In this document: positions 6,006 through 12,106 of the stretch, in pieces
Numbering within the stretch: the first letter of the stretch is position 1
Layout: each line of letters begins with the position of its first letter
Assembly: GCA_016210935.1 (NCBI GenBank)
Contig: JACQTH010000242.1
Location: 1-12,950 of the forward strand
Direction of reading: 5' to 3'
DNA length: 12,950 nucleotides
Origin: Acidobacteriota bacterium
GTDB taxonomy: Bacteria > Acidobacteriota > Vicinamibacteria > Vicinamibacterales > JACQTH01
Program-made: the position numbers and the translations under genes
The notes under the pieces: generated by a model
What the model saw: the letters and a program-made list of their open reading frames with translations, nothing else
The model's database searches: none
What the model was told of the DNA's origin: nothing

Positions 6006-7286
6006 CTACCCAATCAACATCCCGGTGACGTACATCACGCCGAAGCCTGCCATCAGGCCCGCCAGAACGGGACCGCGGGCAAAGTAGCGTGCGACCGGAG
6101 CATCGGACGCCATCTGGCGTGAAATCTGCACGACCACCTGGGCAATCGCGCCGACACCAATCGCCAGGAATGCCACCGACCACACCGGCGAGTAGACGAA
6201 GCCGCCGAGCCACGCGCCGGCAATCGTGGGCGCCCCGCCGATCGCCCCAAGCTTCACCAGATCGATCAGGCGCGGCTTCGAGCTGCCGGCGTCCGTAGGA
6301 CCGCGATCCACTCTGGGCACGAGCGGCGCAATGATCGCCAGGCCTTCGGTCGTGTTGTGCAGCGTGAACCCCACGATCAGCAGCGTGCCCAGCGTCGCCT
6401 CGCCGAGCGCGAACGCCGCGCCAATCGCCAGGCCCTCGCCGAAATTGTGCAGGCCGATCCCGATGGCGACCAGCAGCGCCAGAACGAACCCGCCGCCGGC
6501 GGCCGCGGCCGCCCGGCCCCGCGTTCTGCGATCGCGCAGCCACCCCCCCAGCGTCTCGAGCGCGAGGTACGCGCCGATCACCCCAATTCCGAAGAGCGCG
6601 GCGCCCTGAAACGATCCGGGAATCATATCGGCTGCTTCGAGCCCTTCATGAGCGCCGTCGAGGAGCAGGAAGACGAGCAGGCCAATCGTCAGGGCGAGCA
6701 CAAAGTCGAACCCGCTCCGGCGCAGACGCGCGACCAGCGGGTACCACAGGAGTCCAATCGCGACGGGAATCACGCCGACATAGAGGCCGATCAGCGAGAA
6801 CACGCCGAAAAAGCGCGCGTCGGGCCGCGGCGTTTCGACCGCGACCGGAATCGTGTGCTCGAACGCGGTCCCGGTCGAGGTCAGAACCTTGACGATATGG
6901 GATTCGCCGACCACCCACGGATAGGGAATCTTCAAGGTCGCCTGCTCGAGGTGCCGCAGCTCTCCGGGCCGATCGGACTCGAATGACCAGTACGCCTCAT
7001 CGATCTGTACCTGCGCGATCCTGACCGGATCGGGCCCGTCGTTCAGCACGGTCACGGTGAATCCCGCCTCGTTCAGCACAATGCGCTGAAACGTCAGCCG
7101 CTCGACGGGCGGAACTCCCTCGCTCTGCAGCGACCGGGCGGGATCCCACCAGACGATCGCGGCGACGAGGCCGCCCAGCAGCAAGAGCGGCAGCAATGCC
7201 GCCGCCCAGACCGGCACGCGCTTCGTCTTCGTCTCCGATGTCTCGACGCGCTCGCGTGCCACCACGTCGGCGACCTCAGGTTTCAC
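6006..7286 (-). CDS. ZIP-family metal permease with N-terminal extracytoplasmic domain
   Basis: The start is placed at GTG 7286, overlapping the oxidase stop by 11 nt; a longer frame would run deep into the oxidase gene. That gives 426 residues. TM1 is VWAAALLPLLLLGGLVAAIVWW (26-47, over 20 only as a span), followed by an about 110-residue soluble beta-rich domain (55-155), then a multi-TM ZIP core from 159. The two diagnostic metal-site helices are GLHNFGEGLAIG (HNxxEG at 280-285) and TLHNTTEGLAII (310-315), with an additional acidic/His cluster LLDGAHEG (208-215). ZIP proteins import divalent ions (Zn, Fe, Mn) into the cytoplasm. The extra N-terminal domain is not part of the usual bacterial ZupT/ZIP layout. 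The location between a copper oxidase and a cupredoxin suggests uptake coupled to metal oxidation or delivery. Confidence 0.85.
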   Translation of the reverse strand: MKPEVADVVARERVETSETKTKRVPVWAAALLPLLLLGGLVAAIVWWDPARSLQSEGVPPVERLTFQRIVLNEAGFTVTVLNDGPDPVRIAQVQIDEAYWSFESDRPGELRHLEQATLKIPYPWVVGESHIVKVLTSTGTAFEHTIPVAVETPRPDARFFGVFSLIGLYVGVIPVAIGLLWYPLVARLRRSGFDFVLALTIGLLVFLLLDGAHEGLEAADMIPGSFQGAALFGIGVIGAYLALETLGGWLRDRRTRGRAAAAAGGGFVLALLVAIGIGLHNFGEGLAIGAAFALGEATLGTLLIVGFTLHNTTEGLAIIAPLVPRVDRGPTDAGSSKPRLIDLVKLGAIGGAPTIAGAWLGGFVYSPVWSVAFLAIGVGAIAQVVVQISRQMASDAPVARYFARGPVLAGLMAGFGVMYVTGMLIG

Positions 7287-8352
7287 GGCTCGGCTCCACG
7301 CGGAAGAGCCCCATCCACCCGAGCTCCGCGAATTCGCTCTGGTGCGCATGGAACATGAACTCGCCGGGATAGCGGAAGGTGGCCTCGAGAATCGCGCGCT
7401 CTCCCTGACACAACATGATCGTGTCGGTCACATCCGACGGCGAGAGCGAGGTGCCGGTACGGAAGACGTCGAAGAACACGGCGTGCACGTGCATGCTGTT
7501 CAGCAGATCGAACTCGGTCACGTTGATCAAATACATCCGCACGCGTTTTCCAACGGTCACTCGAATCGGATCGTGCAGGTAGTAATGCGCGACCGTGTTG
7601 ACCGCGTAGACCTCGTTGTCCGCGTCGAAGTTCGTGTCGAACCCGTTCATCATCATGACCAGCTCGTCCGCCGGCGGCCGGCCGCCTTTCGGATCGATGA
7701 TGAACGTGCCATACAGCCCCTTGTGAATGTGCCGCTTCAGCGGGTTGGCGTGGCAGTGATACAGGTGCAGCCCGAACGGCTCGGCGTCGAACTCGTAGAC
7801 GAACTTCTCGCCCGGCATGACCTGATGCGCCGGGAGCGATCCGTCCATCTCCGGCCGATGCCAGCCGTGGAAATGAATCGTGTGGGGATGCGAGCCCTGG
7901 TTGACGAAGTTGATTCGGAGGCGATCGCCCTCGGTCGCCCGAACGGTCGGCCCGGGAACCTGACCGTTGTAAGTCCAGGCGGGGAAAAACATCCCCGGCG
8001 CGATTTCGATTTCCCGATCGACCGCAAAGATCTCGTACTCCCGAAGGAGCGAGCCGTCGGGGCGCCGCGTTTCGCGGTAGAACTTCTCACGCTGCCCGGG
8101 CGGCAGGTCCGAGAAATTCGAGGCCCGAAGGTATGTCGTGGGGTTGAAAACGTCCGTTGAAACCCGGCCGACCGTAGTCATCGAATGGCCGGCGTGTCCG
8201 AAGGTGCCGGTAGAAAAGGTCGGCGGGTCAGCCGTCGCCAGCTGCCTCTCTGCCCGCAGACGCCGCCCGCCCAGAAGCCCAAGGGCACCAGCCCCAAGGG
8301 AGGTCAAGCCCGTGATCTGCAGCAGAGAACGTCGCGTGAACCTCGAGCTCAT
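7276..8352 (-). CDS. TAT-exported two-domain multicopper oxidase
   Basis: This is a 358-residue protein from ATG 8352. A twin-arginine signal (SSRFTRRSLLQITG, residues 2-15, with hydrophobic stretch to about 29) indicates folded export. Domain 1 has TIHFHGWH (H160, H162) and HLYHCHANPLKRHIHKGLYG (H199, C200, H201, H208), supplying type 1 and shared type 2/3 copper ligands. Domain 2 has MHVHAVFF (H288, H290) and FMFHAHQSEFAELGWMG (H335, H337), which lacks a Cys between the histidines, so type 1 copper is in domain 1 only. The axial position after H208 looks like Leu213 rather than Met. This fits the two-domain oxidases with T1 in domain 1; they act as trimers in known members. It is first gene of the operon with ZIP and cupredoxin. 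Substrate (phenolic, Cu(I), Fe(II) or Mn(II)) is not determined. Confidence 0.9.
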   Translation of the reverse strand: MSSRFTRRSLLQITGLTSLGAGALGLLGGRRLRAERQLATADPPTFSTGTFGHAGHSMTTVGRVSTDVFNPTTYLRASNFSDLPPGQREKFYRETRRPDGSLLREYEIFAVDREIEIAPGMFFPAWTYNGQVPGPTVRATEGDRLRINFVNQGSHPHTIHFHGWHRPEMDGSLPAHQVMPGEKFVYEFDAEPFGLHLYHCHANPLKRHIHKGLYGTFIIDPKGGRPPADELVMMMNGFDTNFDADNEVYAVNTVAHYYLHDPIRVTVGKRVRMYLINVTEFDLLNSMHVHAVFFDVFRTGTSLSPSDVTDTIMLCQGERAILEATFRYPGEFMFHAHQSEFAELGWMGLFRVEPSRET

Positions 8353-8395
8353 ATCAATGCAGCGTTTGCGGCGGCAGGCTGATTGCGCGGACCGC

Positions 8396-8424
8396 TTGGA
8401 GATTTTGACTAATCAAAATATAAT
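8396..8424 (+). promoter_or_regulatory. Promoter of the metalloregulator gene
   Basis: A perfect -10 hexamer TATAAT (8419-8424) lies 17 bp after a weak -35, TTGGAG (8396-8401). The operator at 8403-8418 fills the spacer, which predicts autoregulation. Leader of about 50 nt to the start codon. Confidence 0.5.
8403..8418. promoter_or_regulatory. Palindromic operator, probable DtxR/MntR-family site
   Basis: TTTTGACTAATCAAAA is an inverted repeat (TTTTGA-N4-TCAAAA; 14 of 16 positions symmetric) in the divergent promoter between the oxidase operon and the metalloregulator gene. It touches the plus-strand TATAAT (8419-8424) and overlaps the minus-strand -10, so binding would block both. A related site sharing AATCAAAATAT lies at 12066-12081. 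Confidence 0.7.
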
Positions 8425-8446
8425 ATTCCCTGCTCCCAAAAGTCAA
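8417..8446 (-). promoter_or_regulatory. Promoter of the oxidase-ZIP-cupredoxin operon
   Basis: On the minus strand, -35 TTGACT (8441-8446) and -10 TATATT (8417-8422) are separated by 18 bp. TATTAT (8420-8425) is a second -10 choice with a 15-bp spacer. The predicted start near 8410 is inside the operator, leaving a leader of about 57 nt. The region is strikingly AT-rich compared with its surroundings. Confidence 0.55.
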
Positions 8447-8478
8447 CATTCAGTCTTACAATCAACCTCTTTTGCAGG

Positions 8479-9159
8479 GTGATGCTGGCGTCCCCGACCG
8501 TTGAGAACTACCTTAAGGCCATTTACCAGGGACAGTCCGCGTTGGCCGATGGCCAGCATGTCCCGATGGGCCAGCTCGCGGCGGCGCTGGGCGTGGTTCC
8601 AGGCACGGCCACGACGATGGTCAAGGCCCTCGCCGAATCGGGACTGGTCAGCTATGAGCCGTACGTCGGCGTGCGGCTGACGGTTGCAGGAGAAAAACTC
8701 GCGGTCATGGTGCTGCGGCGCCACCGCCTCGTCGAACTGTTTCTCGTGCAGGTCATGGGAATGAACTGGACGGAAGTGCACGACGAGGCGGAACACCTGG
8801 AACACGCCGTCTCCGATCGCCTGATCCAGCGCATCGATGCGATGCTCGGCCATCCGCAGGTCGATCCGCACGGCGACCCGATCCCTGATGCGTCAGGCAC
8901 CGTCGACCGTCACGAGTACCACAGTCTGCTGACCTGTCCGCTGAACACGCGCGTGACGGTGACGCGAGTGCTGGATCAGAATCCGACGTTCCTCAAATTC
9001 ATCGAGGACTGCGCGCTGATGCCCGGACGCGCCGTCGAGGTCACGACGCGTGACACGGCTGCCGACAGCGTATCGGTGAAGACGCCGGATCGCACCGTCA
9101 CGATGGGTGCACGCGCCGCGTCGAAGCTGTTGGTGCAACTGGAGACGAATCCGATCTAG
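8479..9159 (+). CDS. DtxR/MntR-family metal-dependent transcriptional regulator
   Basis: 226 residues from GTG 8479; the adjacent ATG 8482 is equally possible. Residues 5-65 form the winged helix (SPTVENYLKAIYQG, LAAALGVVPGTATTMVKALAESGLVSYEPYVGVRLT). Residues 70-140 are the metal-binding dimerisation domain (VLRRHRLVELFLVQVMG, WTEVHDEAEHLEHAVS). Residues 150-226 form an SH3-like FeoA domain (VTVTRVLDQNPTFLKFIEDC, MPGRAVEVTT). Candidate ligands are H82, E86, H101, E105, E108 and H109. E105 sits where iron regulators DtxR/IdeR have Cys and manganese regulators MntR have Glu; position 10 is Asn, unlike Met in IdeR or Asp in MntR. Metal specificity is therefore open. It should repress or control the divergent operon and the operon at 12064. 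Confidence 0.93.
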   Translation: MMLASPTVENYLKAIYQGQSALADGQHVPMGQLAAALGVVPGTATTMVKALAESGLVSYEPYVGVRLTVAGEKLAVMVLRRHRLVELFLVQVMGMNWTEVHDEAEHLEHAVSDRLIQRIDAMLGHPQVDPHGDPIPDASGTVDRHEYHSLLTCPLNTRVTVTRVLDQNPTFLKFIEDCALMPGRAVEVTTRDTAADSVSVKTPDRTVTMGARAASKLLVQLETNPI

Positions 9160-9166
9160 GAGCTCG

Positions 9167-9188
9167 CGTGGCCTCGCGTCGAGCCACG
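9167..9188. terminator. Possible bidirectional terminator hairpin between convergent genes
   Basis: CGTGG (9167-9171) pairs with CCACG (9184-9188), and CTCG (9173-9176) with CGAG (9180-9183), with one bulged C and a CGT loop. It lies in the 50-bp gap between convergent stop codons. There is no U-tract on either strand, so confidence is low. Confidence 0.35.
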
Positions 9189-9209
9189 ACCACCCCTGCT
9201 CCCCTCGTC

Positions 9210-10397
9210 TCAGAGCGACCGCAGGAACGCGAGAAGCGCATCGCGCTCCTCGGGGGCCAATCGCGCAAACGCTCGCTCAGCCAGCTCGGCCTCGTTGCGA
9301 TGACGCTCGATCGCATCGAGAATCGTGACGGCGCTGCCATCGTGCAGAAGCGGGCGGCGGAATCGGAGTCCCCATAGGGCGGGTGTTCGTACCTCCGTCG
9401 GCTCGGCCGATTCCTGACGAATCCCATCGCCGGTTCCGATGTCGTGCAGCAGGAGGTCGGAGAAGAGCGGGACCGGACGGCCATTGAAGAGCGGGTTTGT
9501 GTTGGGCCCGGTCGTCAGCACCGGCACGTGACACGATCCGCATCCGATCGCGGCGAACACGCGCTCGCCTTCCTGCGTCCGATCATCCACGCGACCGCGC
9601 GGCACGGGGGCCAGAAAGCGCATGAACGACTCGAAGTTGTCGATGCCGCGGCGTCGGGTCGCAGGATCCGGCTTGTCCTCGGGGTCCGGCGTGGGATCGC
9701 AGACCCGCATCCGTTCCTCTCCTACGCCGAACGCGTATTCCTGTGGAAACAGCTCGTTGGTGATCCCCATTTCATTTCGGTAGGCGTCCGCGCCAAAGGC
9801 GAGCAGCGTGGCGTGCTGCGCCTTCCACCCGAAACGACCGACCCGGCGAACGCCCGAGGCTGCGTCGACCACGAGCGCCGCACGTCCGCTGACGCCGTCG
9901 CCATTCAGATCGAAAGGATCCTCCAGCGCGAGCACTGTCTCGTCGGGAATGGCCTCGACCAGACCGGCGCCGAAGAGGGGAATCGGGGCACGTCGCGCGA
10001 GCACGTTGACATCGTCGGGAAGCTGCGCCTGACATCCATGGGTCGGGACCGACAGCATGTGGATGAGGGTGTCACCCACGTCGTTGAGTCCACGAATGGC
10101 GCCGGTCGATTCGCGGTACGCCGCACGGACTTCGAGAATCACGCCGCCGCCGCCGATCGCAGGCACGTTGTGACACCCCGCGCAGCTGGTGCCGTTGTAT
10201 GCAGGTCCGAGGCCATCCTCGGCGGTCTCCACCTCGAGGAAGTCGTCCAGGCCCATTCGGAATTCGGCGAACTCCTGCGGTCGCAAGCCGGGAAGCGGGC
10301 CGCCGAGGATCGGTTGGCCCGACTGGCCGCGCGCCGGGATGTGCAGCAGGATCGTCGCCGTCCACACTACCAACGCGATCGCTACCCACCGTCTCAT
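9210..10397 (-). CDS. Di-heme oxidoreductase, DUF1111 (DHOR) type
   Basis: The start at ATG 10397 is preceded by GAAGGG about nine bases upstream. A longer frame to 10532 would begin inside the upstream gene and the repeat element, so it is rejected. That gives 395 residues with a signal peptide (RRWVAIALVVWTATILLHI). Two c-type heme motifs are present, CAGCH (72-76) and CGSCH (286-290), so periplasmic heme attachment is expected. Other landmarks are DLNGDGVSGR (163-172, a calcium-loop-like DxNxDG), FGWKAQHATL (189-198), FSDLLLHDIGTGDG (312-325) and RTPALWGLRFRRPLLHDGSA (337-356), all typical of the family distantly related to bacterial di-heme peroxidases. Family members occur in iron-uptake loci, but the reaction is generally unproven. 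It is last in the porin-CuA-heme operon. Confidence 0.88.
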   Translation of the reverse strand: MRRWVAIALVVWTATILLHIPARGQSGQPILGGPLPGLRPQEFAEFRMGLDDFLEVETAEDGLGPAYNGTSCAGCHNVPAIGGGGVILEVRAAYRESTGAIRGLNDVGDTLIHMLSVPTHGCQAQLPDDVNVLARRAPIPLFGAGLVEAIPDETVLALEDPFDLNGDGVSGRAALVVDAASGVRRVGRFGWKAQHATLLAFGADAYRNEMGITNELFPQEYAFGVGEERMRVCDPTPDPEDKPDPATRRRGIDNFESFMRFLAPVPRGRVDDRTQEGERVFAAIGCGSCHVPVLTTGPNTNPLFNGRPVPLFSDLLLHDIGTGDGIRQESAEPTEVRTPALWGLRFRRPLLHDGSAVTILDAIERHRNEAELAERAFARLAPEERDALLAFLRSL

Positions 10398-10413
10398 CGC
10401 GCACCACCCTTCG

Positions 10414-10890
10414 TCAGCAACCACGCACCACAGAGCACACAGAGACCACGGAAAAACCCATTGAATTCTCTGTGCTCTCCGTGTGATCTGTGGTGATACT
10501 TCGGGCTTTTTGCTCTTCGGGTGCGTCGACAATCAAAACCCCCCGCATGAAGTTGTGACCTGCGCCGCACATCCGGCTGCACTCGAACGTGTACCGCCCG
10601 GACTTCTCGGGCTTGAAGACGGTGACTGCTTCGCCCTGTCCTCGCTTCGGCACAGTCAGGTTGACGCCCCCGCCGACGATGCGGAATCCATGCGCCGTGT
10701 CGTCGCTCTTCACGCGGATCTCGACCTCTTCACCCTCGGTCAACCTGATCTCGGTCGGCCAGAACTCGAAGCGCTCCGCCGTAATGTGGATGACGCGACG
10801 CGGCGATCCGGTTTGCGCCGCCGGCGCGAGACCGGACGTTGCGGTCGCAGGTAGCAGCAGCAAGATCGACACAATGACTCGAGTCGCCAC
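10414..10890 (-). CDS. Secreted CuA-type cupredoxin (COX2-like) with repeat-encoded tail
   Basis: 158 residues from GTG 10890, supported by AGAGGAG six bases upstream. A signal peptide covers about residues 1-25. The cupredoxin core (33-123) resembles the soluble domain of cytochrome c oxidase subunit II: FEFWPTEIRLTEGEEVEI, AHGFRIVG (H67), and the CuA loop ECSRMCGAGHNFM with C104, C108, H112 and M115, matching CxxxCxxxHxxM. No transmembrane hairpin or COX1 gene is present, so it is a stand-alone electron carrier or copper protein. The core should end near VLIVDAPEEQK (residue 128). Residues from about 131 to 158 (SITTDHTESTENSMGFSVVS and after) are translated from the ACCACAGAG repeat. It sits 10 bp after the barrel gene. 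Confidence 0.85.
   Translation of the reverse strand: MATRVIVSILLLLPATATSGLAPAAQTGSPRRVIHITAERFEFWPTEIRLTEGEEVEIRVKSDDTAHGFRIVGGGVNLTVPKRGQGEAVTVFKPEKSGRYTFECSRMCGAGHNFMRGVLIVDAPEEQKARSITTDHTESTENSMGFSVVSVCSVVRGC
10427..10494. repeat. Head-to-head ACCACAGAG / CTCTGTGGT 9-bp array
   Basis: Three 9-bp units (ACCACAGAG, CACACAGAG, ACCACGGAA) at 10427-10453 face three inverted units at about 10468-10494. ACCACAGA (10427-10434) pairs exactly with TCTGTGGT (10487-10494). The element lies within the 3' end of the CuA cupredoxin reading frame and ends before the ribosome binding site of the di-heme gene. Confidence 0.8.
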
Positions 10891-10900
10891 GGTTCTCCTC

Positions 10901-12064
10901 TCAAAACCACCAGCCCAGTCCGACGTTCACGATCTGGCGCGTCGGAACAAGGCCGCTCTGGTTCTGTAATCGGACGTAATCGGCCTTGACCGCGATGTCA
11001 GGGTCAGGAAAATACGTGATCCCGAAGACCCAGGCTTCGCGGTCGAACTCCTTCAACGGAACGAAGCCGACGGGCATGCGATATTGCGTGTCGAAGTTCT
11101 CGTAGCGGACGAAGCCGACGAGGTCGCGGGGAGCGCCGGCGTTCCAGATGCGGTAAGCAGCCTCGCCGTAGAATCCGCGCAGCGAGCGCGCGATGTTCGG
11201 CGAGACGCCGGTCAGCCTGGCCATGGCGTCGTTCAGGCGCGCCGCGTCGTCGATGCCGACCTGCGCGGCTTGCGCCCTCAGCTCGAGACGATCGGTGCGG
11301 TAGCGTGCGTCCACCTCGCCGATGCGGACACTCGTATCCAGCCGGGGCACACTGAAGCTCGAGTCGCCTCCCCACGCGCTGGCGCCAATCGTCAGATGGC
11401 GGCTGCTGCGATACTCGAGCCTCCCGGCAAACGCGACATTGCGCACGTTCGCTTGCGATCCCTTCTGACGACCTCCGCGAATGCCTTTCTCCGCGGTGAA
11501 TTCGAGCGCGTTGAGCGGAGCGAGCGCGTAAGCGCGATAGCGGAACCCCCGGCCGAGATCACCATGAACCCCGGCGCCGGCTTCGAACCACGTCGTCGGA
11601 ATGATGACTGTGTCGACGAACGGACGTTCGACACCGTTGAACACGGGCGGCTCGTGTCGCTCGTTGATGATGCCCATGGGCACCAGCAGCATCCCCGCCC
11701 GCAGGTTGAATCGCCGCGAGAGCAGAAAATCGAGGTACGCCTGTTCGAGCTCCAGCTCGCCAGCTTCCTCGAGCCCTTCGACGAAGGCGTGCTCCAGCTC
11801 CAGCTCGCTCACGAATCGGACACGCGGCGAAAAGCTGTGCGTGAACAGCAGGACGAAGCGGTGGAAATCCAGCGTCCCCGCCTCGCCGTCGGCCTTGTTG
11901 AAGTGGAAGTCCATGTACCCGGAGATCGGCCCGGTGCTGGGAAACCCCGGCTCCACTCCGGCTGGCTGCTGCGCGGCGACGCTGCTGGTCGAAACGAGAA
12001 TCGCGAAGGCTAACGTTAAGAGAGCAGAGGAACGGCCGGCTCGTTTAGGCCACTCAAATGTCAT
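10901..12064 (-). CDS. Outer-membrane beta-barrel (porin-like) protein
   Basis: 387 residues from ATG 12064. A signal peptide (RSSALLTLAFAILVSTSSVA, cleavage near AA-QQ, residue 31) is followed by alternating amphipathic strands with aromatic girdles (YMDFHFNKADG, LDFHRFVLLFTHSF, VRFVSELELEH, FRYRAYALAP, FAGRLEYRSSRHLTIGASAW, AWVFGITYFPDPDIAVKADY). It ends NVGLGWWF, with the terminal Phe typical of outer-membrane barrels. It resembles porins annotated as phosphate-selective O/P type, but substrate is not predictable. First gene of the operon with the CuA cupredoxin and di-heme oxidoreductase. The promoter and a metalloregulator-like site overlap just upstream, so a metal or electron-acceptor-related role is suggested by context. 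Confidence 0.85.
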   Translation of the reverse strand: MTFEWPKRAGRSSALLTLAFAILVSTSSVAAQQPAGVEPGFPSTGPISGYMDFHFNKADGEAGTLDFHRFVLLFTHSFSPRVRFVSELELEHAFVEGLEEAGELELEQAYLDFLLSRRFNLRAGMLLVPMGIINERHEPPVFNGVERPFVDTVIIPTTWFEAGAGVHGDLGRGFRYRAYALAPLNALEFTAEKGIRGGRQKGSQANVRNVAFAGRLEYRSSRHLTIGASAWGGDSSFSVPRLDTSVRIGEVDARYRTDRLELRAQAAQVGIDDAARLNDAMARLTGVSPNIARSLRGFYGEAAYRIWNAGAPRDLVGFVRYENFDTQYRMPVGFVPLKEFDREAWVFGITYFPDPDIAVKADYVRLQNQSGLVPTRQIVNVGLGWWF

Positions 12065-12065
12065 A

Positions 12066-12081
12066 TTTTGATTGACCTAAA
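12066..12081. promoter_or_regulatory. Second metalloregulator-like operator, upstream of the barrel gene
   Basis: TTTTGATTGACCTAAA is a partial inverted repeat (12 of 16 positions symmetric). Read on the minus strand, TTTAGGTCAATCAAAA aligns with the 8403 site and continues into the shared AATCAAAATAT. The TTAGGTCA half also resembles the TTAGGTTA half-site of DtxR/IdeR boxes. It overlaps the -10 and ends one base before the ATG. Confidence 0.6.
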
Positions 12082-12106
12082 TAACAGTTTTGTCCACCAC
12101 GGTCAA
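12078..12106 (-). promoter_or_regulatory. Promoter of the barrel-CuA-heme operon
   Basis: On the minus strand, -35 TTGACC (12101-12106) and -10 TATTTA (12078-12083) are separated by exactly 17 bp. The -35 overlaps the stop codon of the phosphatase gene. The predicted start near 12071 leaves a leader of only about 7 nt and no Shine-Dalgarno sequence, so the mRNA may be nearly leaderless. Confidence 0.5.

Noticed and set aside
6006..6543. Minus-strand 309-codon frame joining the cupredoxin to sequence inside the ZIP gene
   Set aside because: Its upstream part is an Arg/Gly-rich shadow of the ZIP frame; the cupredoxin begins at ATG 5994 with a proper signal peptide.
10398..10532. 45-residue extension of the di-heme gene
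   Set aside because: It lies inside the ACCACAGAG array and the upstream gene; ATG 10397 has a ribosome binding site and is followed by a signal peptide.
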